A DNA stretch of 52,270 nucleotides from Frankia sp. R82 (GTDB lineage Bacteria; Actinomycetota; Actinomycetes; Frankiales; Frankiaceae): contig NZ_JAMQQG010000286.1 of the NCBI RefSeq assembly GCF_023716925.1, forward strand, positions 1-52,270. The letters are read 5' to 3'. The position numbers and the translations under genes were made by a program. Below are positions 9,084 through 17,984 of the stretch, piece after piece. Numbering within the stretch: position 1 is the stretch's first letter; every line of letters begins with the position of its first letter. The notes below the pieces were generated by a model that was given only the letters and a program-made list of their open reading frames with translations, made no database searches and was not told the origin of the DNA.

Positions 9084-9091
9084 GCCGACCA

Positions 9092-9120
9092 CAATCACCC
9101 ATCCCGATCGGACTTGTCAA
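9092..9120 (-). promoter_or_regulatory. Promoter for the leader peptide/sulfonate operon
   Basis: On the minus strand a consensus -35 TTGACA (9120-9115) is separated by exactly 17 bp from TGATTG (9097-9092), a partial -10. Transcription would begin near 9083-9086, at the leader-peptide ATG. Confidence 0.5.
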
Positions 9121-9188
9121 CATGATGTACTCGCATACCTGATCGCCCATCGGTTACCCAGGCCGACAGCAGATCCCCGGAGGATGCC

Positions 9189-10157
9189 ATGCGCGCCATC
9201 ATCGCCGACCGTCCCGGCGGCCCCGAAGTTCTGCGCCCTATCGAGCTGCCCGACCCGCGACCAGACGCCGGGCAGGTCCGGGTCGCCGTGGAACACGCCG
9301 CCATCACCTTCATCGACACCCAGCTACGAGCGGGCGCCTCGCCGGGGCCGGGTGTCACCTTTCCGGTGATCCTCGGTAACGGGGTCGGCGGGACCGTGGA
9401 CGCCGTCGCCGCGGACGTGGATCCTGCCTGGCTCGGCGCCCGGGTTGTCACCGCTACCGGCGGCTCCGGCGGCTACGCCAGCGCCGCGCTGGCCCTGGCC
9501 GACGACCTGCACCGCATCCCCACGTCGCTGGCCGGCGCCGACGCCACCGCCGTGTTGGCCGACGGCCGCACCGCCGTCGGGCTGCACCGGGTCGCCCACC
9601 CCGGGCCCGGCGAGGTCGTCGTGGTCACCGCGGCGGCCGGGGGCGTCGGGAGCCTGCTCGTCCAGCTCGCCGTGTCCAGCGGTGCGCAGGTCGTCGCCCT
9701 CGCCGGGGAGGACACCAAGGTCGCCCACGCGCGTGCCCTCGGCGCCCAGCACGGCCTGAACTACCGCGGCGCCGCGTGGGAGCGGCGGCTTCGGGACCTG
9801 CTGCCCGACGGGGTGGACGTGGTCTTCGACGGCATCGGCTCCGCCATCACCGACACGCTGTTCCCCCTCGTGCGGCCGGGCGGGCGTTATCTGCCGCACG
9901 GCGCCGCGAGTGGCCACTGGGGCACGATCGACGAGGCCGACGCCACGACCCGGAAGATCACCGTCGTGCCGCTGCAGGCGATCGGGGCCACCAGGGACGA
10001 CCTGTTCGCCCTGACCGAGGAGGCACTCCAGCTCACCGCGGCCGGAGCGCTGCGGCCCACGATCGGCCAGACCTTCCCTCTGGAGTCCGCCGCGGCGGCC
10101 CACGCCGCCATCGAAGCCCGCACCGCGATCGGCAAGACCCTGCTGACCACGACCTGA
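9189..10157 (+). CDS. MDR-superfamily NADPH:quinone oxidoreductase-like protein
   Basis: The 322-residue zinc-independent medium-chain dehydrogenase has an N-terminal GroES-like domain (MRAIIADRPGGPEVLRPIEL; EHAAITFIDTQLRAG). Its Rossmann domain carries the NADPH loop TAAAGGVGSLLVQLA near residue 155. The tail AHAAIEARTAIGKTLL is typical. No structural zinc cysteines are present, which points to the quinone reductase (QOR) branch. It starts at ATG 9189 behind CCGGAGG. It is divergent from the sulfonate operon and has no evident link to its neighbours. Confidence 0.9.
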   Translation: MRAIIADRPGGPEVLRPIELPDPRPDAGQVRVAVEHAAITFIDTQLRAGASPGPGVTFPVILGNGVGGTVDAVAADVDPAWLGARVVTATGGSGGYASAALALADDLHRIPTSLAGADATAVLADGRTAVGLHRVAHPGPGEVVVVTAAAGGVGSLLVQLAVSSGAQVVALAGEDTKVAHARALGAQHGLNYRGAAWERRLRDLLPDGVDVVFDGIGSAITDTLFPLVRPGGRYLPHGAASGHWGTIDEADATTRKITVVPLQAIGATRDDLFALTEEALQLTAAGALRPTIGQTFPLESAAAAHAAIEARTAIGKTLLTTT

Positions 10158-10166
10158 GCTCGGTAG

Positions 10167-10194
10167 CCTTGACCAACGTTTCCCATAGTCAAGG
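10167..10194 (+). terminator. Inverted repeat after the oxidoreductase
   Basis: CCTTGAC (10167-10173) pairs with GTCAAGG (10188-10194) over a 14-nt loop, 10 bp after the stop codon. It may be a terminator, or an operator for the decayed gene that follows. Confidence 0.35.
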
Positions 10195-10223
10195 TTGCGC
10201 AATAATCGTGAACATGGAGGCTG

Positions 10224-10753
10224 GTCGCCATCGCTGAACTGCTCAGGCTGCACCGGGAGAGTGATCTCGGGGCGGGTCTGTCCCGTCGCGACCGGCTCAG
10301 CTGTGAGTACGAGGCGTATCTACCGGATCCGCTGGTCGGCCAACAGTAGCGGCTGGACGCGGCGACCGCGGCCGACACCACCGACATCGAGCAGCGGCTT
10401 GTCTTGCTGCACGACGACTGGCTGCGCCGGCTCGGCCCCGTCCGCGCCGGCTCGGCCCCGTCCGCGCCGGCTTCGCACTCGAACACATCCTCGGCCTGTT
10501 GCCCGTGGCACCCGTGCTCACGGTCCGCTCGGCCGCGGCCCTGACCGGCCGGAGTGCGCAGGCCGTCAACGAGGCCGTCCACCGACTTGTCGACGCGGAC
10601 GTTCTCCGCCAGGTCACCGTCGGCCGCCGCAACCGCGCGTTCGAGGCCCCCGAGGCCATCGATGCCTTCACCTACCTGGAACGACGTCTCGCCAGCCCGC
10701 ACGGCGACACTCTCCTCAGCCCGCCACGGCGCCGCACACCCCGGGGGCCATGA
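10224..10753 (+). pseudogene. Fic-family protein remnant (core deleted, frameshifted)
   Basis: The first piece (10224-10346) reads AELLRLHRESDLGAGLSRRD then RLSCEYEAYLPDPLVG and resembles the N-terminus of actinobacterial Fic proteins. It ends at an in-frame TAG (10347). Reading on through that stop gives RLDAATAADTTDIEQRLVLL, then a C-terminal winged helix (LTVRSAAALTGRSAQAVNEA; GRRNRAFEAPEAIDAF) of the kind that closes Fic proteins. The catalytic HPFxxGNGR core is absent. In addition, a 20-bp tandem duplication (10431-10450 = 10451-10470) shifts the frame. Removing one copy restores LRRLGPVRAGFALEHILGLL. At least three lesions show it is dead as a Fic AMPylase, although the winged-helix piece (from about 10499) could still be read. 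Confidence 0.75.
10431..10470 (+). repeat. 20-bp perfect tandem duplication
   Basis: CTCGGCCCCGTCCGCGCCGG occurs twice back to back inside the Fic remnant. Being 20 bp, it shifts the reading frame by two. Deleting one copy rejoins the protein. Confidence 0.95.
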
Positions 10754-10796
10754 GCTGACCGAGCACCTGCCTGACGAGACCTCTGACCCGTCCGGA

Positions 10797-13700
10797 TCAG
10801 TCGGCCCCCCGCAGTGATCCGGCGCTGGACTCGATGCCGTTGTAGACGGCAAGCCAGCCCGAGCAGCGGCAGTCACCCGAACGGGTGAACAATGCCACCC
10901 CACGATCCACCGAAGGCGCGCTGGTCTGCGTGGATCGTGGGTCCGACGAGGCGTCCCCCGTCGGGTAGGGCACCGGGTCGGCGCCGAGATCCGCGACGAC
11001 GTGCCGGTGCGGGCCGGCCCACAGCACGGCCGTGAGCGACGCCGGGCCGTTGATCGACACCTGGTGTCCGCGTTCGACCGCGGACGCGTCGGTGGCGCGG
11101 TCGCGCAGCAGTGCCAGATAGTCGGCGCCGTCCAGGCGGCAGTCCTTCGGTGGGCGGCCGACCGGCCAGTCCGGGTTGGTCACGTCCCGTCGCCGGGCGG
11201 CGGTGAACAGTGCCGGCACGACCTCGTCGGCCAGCTGCGCGGTCGCCATCCGCTCGCAGATCCACAGCAGCCGGCCGGCTCCACGCGGGGCCCCCAGGCG
11301 GCGCCAGCGGATCCGCCGGCCGAGGTCACCGGCGCTGACGGCGGCCCACGGGTGAACCGTGCCGAGCGCGCCCTGCGCCGCGAGCCAGGCGAGGTACCGC
11401 GGTGCCTCCGCGAGGATCGGCGTCAGCATGGACGTGGGCAGGCCGGCGACGGTGCGGGCCGGCCGGGTGAACAGCTTCGGGCTGGCGGCGACCAGCCCGA
11501 AGGCGACCTGCGCCAGGTCGCCGGGTTCGATCCCGGTCGGCGGGACGAGGCCCGGGGCAGGGCGGGCCTGCTCGACGTGGTCCGGGCGGCCGCGGGCGCG
11601 CAGCAGCGCGGCCACCCGTGGACGCAGGTCATCGTTGACCGGCGCTTCGGCGAACGACGCCACAAGCCGGGCGACGGCGCCGCCCAGCAGCCATTCCGCC
11701 TCCTGCGGATCGGTGGGCACGGACAGGGCGTCGAGTGCGTCGCGCAGCTCGATCCCGACCTCCACCGGGATCATGAAGCGGTTGGTCAGCTGCCCGAGTT
11801 CCGTGACGATCAGAGCCGCGTCGGCAGGTGTGTGCGGGCTGCCCACCACAGTCAGGTATCCGCCGGTCACCAGCAGGTCGACGGCGTCGCGCACCGCGTG
11901 GCCACCGTCGGCACCCTGGTGGTGGGCCAGGGTGCGCAGCCACCAGGCCTCGGCGTCGGCGAGGGTCGGCACCCGGCCCGACGCGGCCTCGGCCAGCAGA
12001 TGGTCCGCGAGGCCGTCCTCGATGCGCGAGCGCACGGTGTAGCCGTCGACGAGCCGGTTCTGCCAGGCCGTCCGCTCGGTCTCCGAACAGACCAGGAACG
12101 CCCAGCCCTCGGTCTCGCCGGCACCGACGCGACCGGCCCGGCCGAACATCTGCTGCACGGTCGCGACGTCGATCTGGTCGAGGCCCACCTGAGTGTCCCG
12201 GACGACCACGGCGCGGGCGGGCAGGTTCACCCCGGCGGCGACGGTCGTCGTCGCGACGAGGACGTCCAGGCGCCGGGCTCGAAAGTCGCGCTCGGCGGCG
12301 TGCCGATGCTCCCAGTCCTTGTAGTGCAGTCCGACCCGGGCGCTCGCGCAGACCTGGTGCACCCGGTCGACGTCGTCCGGGTCGACGCCGGTGATGGTGG
12401 CGCCGCGGTCGGCCGCGATGGCCAGTGCCGTCGTCCGGACGATCCGGCGGCTGCCGCAGAACACCAGAACGCTGCCGCCGTCGCCGGTGACCTGCCGGGC
12501 TAGGGCGACGGCGGCCCGCGCCCGGGAGCTGTTCTCCGCGCGCCGGTCCCGGGTCGCGGGAATCATCGGCAGCTGCCAGGTCAGCCGGGTGGGACGCCAG
12601 TCGGTGGTGACGACCCTGGCGCCAAGCCAGGCGGCGATGTCGCCGGCGTTCGCCACCGTCGCCGACAGCCCGACGACGCGCACCGGCGACTGCGCACCGC
12701 GCACCGCGCACCCGGGCCAGCAGCGCCTCCAGCATCGGGCCGCGTCCCGCACTGCCGACCAGATGGATCTCGTCGACGATCAGACAGGAGACCTCGGCCA
12801 ACGCGGAGCGCAGCGAGCTTGCCCGGCACACCGACTCGAACTTTTCCGTCGTCGACACCCACAGGTCGGCGCGGCGGGCCCGTTCGACGTCGGTGACGTA
12901 CTCGCCGGAGAACCGTTCGACGTGCAGTCCGAGCGTCCGCCAGGCGGTCAGCTCCCGGTCCAGCTCGTCGGTCAGCGACCGCTGCGGCACCAGCCACGCC
13001 GCCTTGCGTCCGTCACCGAGAATCGCCCGCAGCGCCGCCAGCATGCCGATCATGGTCTTGCCGGCGCCGGTGGGCGCCACGACCAGCAGGTGCCCGTCGG
13101 TGAGAAGGTGCGGCGCCGCCGCGACCTGGGCCGGGTTCAGCCCCGGCCGGGGCAGGTAACGAGCCCAGTCCGCGGGGACGAACCGGGTCGCGTCCACGGG
13201 CGCCCAGGTCGCGTCGAACGGGCCGTCGTGGCTGTCCCACGCCAGCTCGAACGCGTCCCGCGCGGCCTCGGCCGCGGTGCCGGTACGCGGGCTCGGAGTA
13301 TGCCGGGCGGGATTCGTCACCGGCAGCAGACCGGTGATCACCTGCATCGGCCCGAGCCGGCCGTTCGGGCTGACCGTGGAGACCGTCTCGTCCTCGACGA
13401 GATGGCGGACCCGCCGGTGCGGCATACCGGCCGAACCGAGCCGGGCGGCCAGCGCATCGAACTCGGGCGCGTCGGGCAGCAGCACCCGCGCGTCGACGCC
13501 GGGGGCACGGTCAGGAGTGGACGCCCAAGGGTCGGCGATCTTGTACCACTGCAGGAGCCGGCGCTCGGTGATCTGCGGCGCGGGCGGGAACGCGGCCGGG
13601 CTCTTGCGGGGATCAAGCAGCGCGGCGGCCAGCGCCCGGGCACCGGTGGCATCACCCACCGCCACCGATACCCGGCCGAACTGCACTCCGCCGCCCCCGC

Positions 13701-14112
13701 TGGCCGCGCGTCGAGCCGCCGGCCGGGGTGCCGACGGCTTCCTCGGCGTCACCCGCGTCACCGGCTGTTCCGACGGGCCGGCGGTGACCGACTCGGCCCG
13801 CCGGGGCCCGCCCAGCTGCGCATACTGCCGGACGCCCAGATCAGCGAGGGTGTAGGTCGCCGGGCAACTCGGGCACACCAGCGCCACGCCGGCCATGGTG
13901 CGGCCCCCGTAGTCGTGTCGCTGCCGCAGACAGTGCAAAGTTCCCGCGCAGTCCGGACAGCCGCGGGGCGCCGCCTCCACGTAGGACCAGCCCGGATCGC
14001 CGAACCAGGCCCGGGCCAGCGGCGGATCCACTCCCCAACGCGTCAGCGCGATCTCGCGCACGCTCGGGCCAGCCGGCGCCGCATCCTCCGGGCGCCGCGC
14101 CAGATCCACCAA
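10797..14112 (-). pseudogene. Large DEAD/DEAH-box helicase, split by a 7-bp repeat frameshift
   Basis: Two overlapping frames encode one ~1100-residue helicase. The first frame starts at TTG 14112 (or GTG 14109) behind GGAGGAG. It has a CPDC...C...CPSC zinc-ribbon-like region (residues ~50-85), a helicase core with Walker A APTGAGKT near 350 and DEIH near 445, and runs to about 12712. The product then continues in another frame with motif III GLSATV, FCGSRR, ATTTVAAGVNLPAR and motif VI QQMFGRAGRVG, ending at 10797. At the join GCGCACC is present three times in tandem (12692-12712). With two copies the frames fuse as ARVRGAQSPVRVVGLSATV. It sits directly downstream of the BREX genes and is probably an accessory. 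I cannot name the family beyond SF2 helicase. It could be a true mutation, a reversible repeat switch or, less likely, a sequencing error. Confidence 0.85.
12692..12712 (-). repeat. 7-bp x 3 tandem repeat causing the helicase frameshift
   Basis: GCGCACC occurs at 12692-12698, 12699-12705 and 12706-12712. Two units keep the helicase frame, while three move it by +1. It is the sort of short repeat that changes copy number by replication slippage. Confidence 0.95.
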
Positions 14113-14295
14113 TCCACGCTCCTCCGCCGCCAGACACAGCCCGCGTCGGCCCGTACCGACGACCGGCTACCGGTGGCGGACGGCGATCATGACCTCACGA
14201 ACCGCAGCAACCCGCCCAGAATAGTCCGCCCATGGCGTGGGACGAACCGGAAAACCGCGGTCGGTACCCACCATTGACCGCGGCATCTGACCGCA

Positions 14296-14324
14296 GCACC
14301 ACGGAGGCCGCGGCACCACGGAGG
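14296..14324 (+). repeat. Pair of GCACCACGGAGG 12-mers
   Basis: The 12-mer occurs at 14296-14307 and 14313-14324 in the 264-bp gap between the two helicase genes. It resembles the repeats at 4347-4431. The remainder of the gap shows no gene. Confidence 0.55.
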
Positions 14325-14350
14325 GCAACTCCGCCCGGCGGGGCCGAGCC

Positions 14351-14389
14351 AGTTCGGCAGGGTCAGTTCGGCAGGGTCAGTTCGGCAGG
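14351..14389 (-). repeat. 14-bp tandem repeat across the brxHI stop codon
   Basis: AGTTCGGCAGGGTC is present 2.8 times (14351-14364, 14365-14378, 14379-14389). Each copy carries a TCA that reads as TGA on the minus strand, so copy number does not change the end of the BrxHI protein. Confidence 0.85.
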
Positions 14390-16635
14390 AGGGTGAAGCG
14401 GACGGGTTGTCGCAGGATCGCGGAGGCGCCGGTGAGGTCGGCGAGGCGGGTGGCGAGGGTGGCTTCGGCCAGGCGGGGTGGGAGGGCGGTGCTGAACTTC
14501 AGCCCGGCCAGGGCCTCCTCGGTGACATGCGGCAGGCAGAGGCGGGACTCGAGGTCCGCCGTCGCGGTCCGCCACAGCTGTGGGGTCAGGTCGGTGCGTA
14601 GGCGAAGGTAGGCGGCAGTCGGGGCCTGCAGCGCATCGGCGAGATCACCGAGGCTCGCGGTCAGGGTGCGGTTGGCGCGTTCACCGCCCCAGGTCCACCA
14701 GCGGACGTCGGTCAGGTCCGTGGTCCGGACGATCATCGTGCCGCCGGGGTGGACGACGTCGAGATGGCCGGCACGGACGGTCGCGAGCCGCTCCTGGGCA
14801 CGGCGGGTGAGCGGCACCGCCGGGTCGGCGCCGAGAAGGACGTCCCGCATCGCTCTGGTCAGCTCGAAGGACAGGGCTGCGTCGGCGGAACCCAGCCAGC
14901 GGGCCCGGCCGCCGCGGTCGGCGGGTTCGACGAAGCACCGGCGACGTTTCCAGTCGATATGCGTGACCCGCCAGCTGCGACCGCCGAGCAGGAGCAGACG
15001 CGGACCTTCCACCTCATCGGTGAGCAGCACGGGGTCGGTCCGCCCGATCTCCTCGCGGCCGGACAGCACAGTGAACTCGGGCGCGGCGGTGAAGACCGCG
15101 GTCAGTTCGGCGAAATGGCGACGGCCGAACGCACGCTCCGCCTCGGGGCCGATGAACAGCATGCCGCCGTCGGAGTCCAGGTAGCCCATCCGGACGAGGT
15201 GACGCACGATGGGCTCGGCAGAGCGGTCGAACGGGGCGAGGCCGTTCCACTGTTCGACCCACGTCCGGTCGCCGACCCGGTTCTCCTGCAGGCAGTGGGC
15301 GAGCAGCTGTTGGGCGACGATGTGGCGCGGTTCCGGCGGGGGGACGACGGGCTCGACCCAGCCGCGTCCCCAGAGCAGCAGCAGTCCCGCGGTGTGGACG
15401 AGGGCGCTTTCGGACAGGGCGAGGAACAGGCAGTTGCGCACGGTTCCCGGCCGCCGGCCGGTGCGGCCGAGGCGTTGCAGGAACGAGGCGACCGTCGCCG
15501 GGGCGTTGATCTGGATGACGCGGTCGAGGTCGCCCACGTCGATGCCGAGTTCGAGGGTGCTGGTCGAGACGATCACGCAGTCCCGGGCCTGCGCGAACGC
15601 CTCCTCGGAGCGGCGCCGCTCGTCGACCGACAGCGAGGCGTGCGACAGAAACGTCGTCACGCCGAGCGACCGCAATGCCTGGGCCAGCTCTTCCACGATC
15701 TTCTTCGAGTCGCAGAAGACGAGCCGCTTCTCGCCCCGGTGCAGTGCCGCAAGGACCTTCGCCGCGTTCGGGACCGAGCCGACATAGTCCAGCTCGATCT
15801 CGCCGGCCAGTGGCGTGCCAGGCGTGCCGGCTGTCGGCGCCACGCCGGCCAGCTTTGGGGTGGACGGCGACCCGGGCCAGGCGGGTACCAGGTCGGGGGC
15901 GATGACCTGGGCCGGGCGGTGGCCGGCGCGGGAACCCTGCAGCCAGCGCAGCAGCTCCGGCGGGTTACCCACCGTCGCCGACAGGCCGATGACCTGCAGC
16001 TGTTCCCCGGCGGCGACGACGCGTCGCAGCCGTTCGAGGACGGCGAGCAGGTGCCAGCCGCGGTCGTCACCGGCAAACGCGTGCACCTCGTCGACGACGA
16101 CCGTGCGAACGCCGGCGAAGAAGTCGCGGTGGTCGGTGCGGACGCTGACCAACATCGCTTCCAGCGACTCGGGCGTGGTCAGCAGGACATCGGGATGTTC
16201 GCGGCGGATCCGGTTGCGACGGCTTTCGGTGACGTCCCCGTGCCAGACGGCGGCGCGTCGGCCGAGCCAACCGGTGTAGGTCTCCAGCCGCGGCGCGAGG
16301 TTGTTGAGTAGCGCCTTGAGCGGACACAGGTACAGGACGGACGATCCCTGCCAGTTCTCGGCAGCCATCCGCGACAGCGTGGGAAACAGCGCCGCCTCGG
16401 TCTTCCCGCCCGCGGTCGGGGCGAGCAGCAGTGCGTCCGTTCCGGCGAGCAGCGGCTCGACGGCCGCCTCCTGCAACGGCCGCAGCCCCGGCCACTGCAG
16501 GGTGTTCACGATGTGGTGCAGCACGACCGGGTGCAGCAGGTCGACGACGTCCGCGTCCGTGCCGTGGGAGGGCGGCGTCGGCGGTGTTGGTGGAACCGGC
16601 AGTGTTGGTGGAACCGGCGGCTCCGGTTCGGTCAT
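14377..16635 (-). CDS. brxHI: BREX-2 Lhr-like DEAD/DEAH helicase BrxHI
   Basis: The 752-residue SF2 helicase has Walker A APTAGGKTE near residue 73, DEVH near 181, GLSATVGNP near 215, TSTLELGIDVGDLDRVIQ near 355 and motif VI QRLGRTGRRPG near 389, then an Lhr/winged-helix-like C-terminal half. All motifs are intact. Position after pglZ-brxD in the same operon identifies it as BrxHI of type 2 BREX, which probably remodels or translocates on DNA during the anti-phage response. The ATG overlaps the brxD stop by 4 bp. The N-terminal VPPTLPVPPTPPTPP repeat is encoded by an 18-bp tandem duplication (about 16584-16618). Confidence 0.9.
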   Translation of the reverse strand: MTEPEPPVPPTLPVPPTPPTPPSHGTDADVVDLLHPVVLHHIVNTLQWPGLRPLQEAAVEPLLAGTDALLLAPTAGGKTEAALFPTLSRMAAENWQGSSVLYLCPLKALLNNLAPRLETYTGWLGRRAAVWHGDVTESRRNRIRREHPDVLLTTPESLEAMLVSVRTDHRDFFAGVRTVVVDEVHAFAGDDRGWHLLAVLERLRRVVAAGEQLQVIGLSATVGNPPELLRWLQGSRAGHRPAQVIAPDLVPAWPGSPSTPKLAGVAPTAGTPGTPLAGEIELDYVGSVPNAAKVLAALHRGEKRLVFCDSKKIVEELAQALRSLGVTTFLSHASLSVDERRRSEEAFAQARDCVIVSTSTLELGIDVGDLDRVIQINAPATVASFLQRLGRTGRRPGTVRNCLFLALSESALVHTAGLLLLWGRGWVEPVVPPPEPRHIVAQQLLAHCLQENRVGDRTWVEQWNGLAPFDRSAEPIVRHLVRMGYLDSDGGMLFIGPEAERAFGRRHFAELTAVFTAAPEFTVLSGREEIGRTDPVLLTDEVEGPRLLLLGGRSWRVTHIDWKRRRCFVEPADRGGRARWLGSADAALSFELTRAMRDVLLGADPAVPLTRRAQERLATVRAGHLDVVHPGGTMIVRTTDLTDVRWWTWGGERANRTLTASLGDLADALQAPTAAYLRLRTDLTPQLWRTATADLESRLCLPHVTEEALAGLKFSTALPPRLAEATLATRLADLTGASAILRQPVRFTLLPN

Positions 16636-17984
16636 CCCAGGTCCAGGTCGATGTCATTGGCCCTGGTGGCGGCGGCGTTACGTTCCAGGTCGCTCATCTC
16701 GGCCGAAGTGAGGGTGAGCGGGTAGTCGCGGCGGGGGTCGAAGTCGTCGAACTGGTCGACGCGGTCGAGGACGTCGCCGACCAGTTTCTTCAGGAACAGC
16801 CGGGGGGCGACGCCGACCTTCCCACCGAGGCGCCCGGCGACCGCCCCGGCCAGCTCCCGCAGATAGGCGTCGTCGGCAAGGTGCTCGATCCGTCCCGCTG
16901 CCGCACCGGAGGTTCCGGCCGCATACAGGTCGCGGACCCGTCCGCCGAGTTCCACCAGTGATGCCTCGGTGAAACCGGTCAGCCGCAGCTGTACGGCCCG
17001 CGGGTTGTCGAACTTCGGGTTGGCGGTGAAGTCGGTTGCCAGTCGCTGCGCGAGTGGGGCCAGCCGGGCCGCGCCCTGCGGGCCGTCGTAGAAGGCCGGT
17101 GTCCCGGTGATGACGAGGAACAGCCCCGGGAACCGGCCGCTGTGGACCTCGTCGATGAGCTGGCGCAGCGCGTTCAGGGCCTTGTCGCGGGCGTCGGAAC
17201 GCACCCGTTGCAGGGTTTCGACCTCGTCGAGGACAACCAGCAGACCGCGGAAGCCGCTGTCGCGCAGCACCGCCAGCAGGCCCTGCAGGAATCCGAGGGC
17301 GCCGAAATGGTCCAGGTCGCCACGCACTCCGGCGGCCCGTCGGGCGCTCGCCGCGACGTGCGGCTGCCCGCCGAGCCAGGCGAGCACAGCCGCCGCCGTC
17401 GCCTCGTCACCGGTTGCGAGTGCGGCCCGATATCCGCGCAGCGCGGCGGCGAACGCGGGTGCGGTCCGGGCGACGTCGGCGAGGCGGCGGTCGACGAGGT
17501 CGGCCACGGCCCGGTCCAACGCCTCGGCGTTCACCCCCGCCGCGACATCGGTGGCGAGGACGTCCTCTTCCAGCGCGTAGAACCAGCCGTCGACGACCTG
17601 GCGCAGTGCGCTGGGCGGAAACGTCGCGGTGGTGAGGCGCTCGGTGAGGCGGCGGTAGACGGTTTCCAGTTTGTGCAGTGGGGTTTCGTTCTCCGAGATC
17701 TGCACCTCGGCGACGGCCAGCCCCACCTTCTTGGCGCGTTCGGCTAGCCAGCGGGTGAAGAACGTCTTTCCGGAGCCGTATTCGCCGCGGACCGCCTTGA
17801 ACACCGAACCGCCGGCGGCGACGGCGGCGATGTCCTCGGTGGCGGCCCGCTCGAACCGGTCCAGCCCGACCGCGAGCAGGTCCAGCCCGACCGCTGGAAC
17901 CGCGCCACGGCGCAGCGCGTCCAGCACATCCCGGCGCCGTGCCGCGCTGACGCCGTCGGCGCTCCCCGTGCCTGCGGCGCTCAC
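16632..17984 (-). CDS. brxD: BREX-2 ATP-binding protein BrxD
   Basis: The 450-residue P-loop ATPase has Walker A RGEYGSGKTFF near residue 73, then FTRWLAERAKKVGLAVAEVQ and ISENETPLHKLETVYRRL. That combination is characteristic of the BrxD family (DUF2791). Walker B is LLVVLDEVETLQRV near 252 and a sensor-like VITGTPAFYDG is near 295. The length is normal. The GTG start overlaps the pglZ stop (GTGA) and its own stop overlaps the brxHI ATG. BrxD is an ORC-like AAA+ ATPase of type 2 BREX that probably works with BrxHI. Its exact role in defence is not established. Confidence 0.92.
   Translation of the reverse strand: MSAAGTGSADGVSAARRRDVLDALRRGAVPAVGLDLLAVGLDRFERAATEDIAAVAAGGSVFKAVRGEYGSGKTFFTRWLAERAKKVGLAVAEVQISENETPLHKLETVYRRLTERLTTATFPPSALRQVVDGWFYALEEDVLATDVAAGVNAEALDRAVADLVDRRLADVARTAPAFAAALRGYRAALATGDEATAAAVLAWLGGQPHVAASARRAAGVRGDLDHFGALGFLQGLLAVLRDSGFRGLLVVLDEVETLQRVRSDARDKALNALRQLIDEVHSGRFPGLFLVITGTPAFYDGPQGAARLAPLAQRLATDFTANPKFDNPRAVQLRLTGFTEASLVELGGRVRDLYAAGTSGAAAGRIEHLADDAYLRELAGAVAGRLGGKVGVAPRLFLKKLVGDVLDRVDQFDDFDPRRDYPLTLTSAEMSDLERNAAATRANDIDLDLG

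Noticed and set aside
11001-12503. 500-codon plus-strand open frame
   Set aside because: It is antisense to the helicase, its composition is Gly/Arg/Asp-rich and non-conserved, and it shows no domain. It is a high-GC shadow, as are the other long frames opposite pglZ, pglY and pglW.
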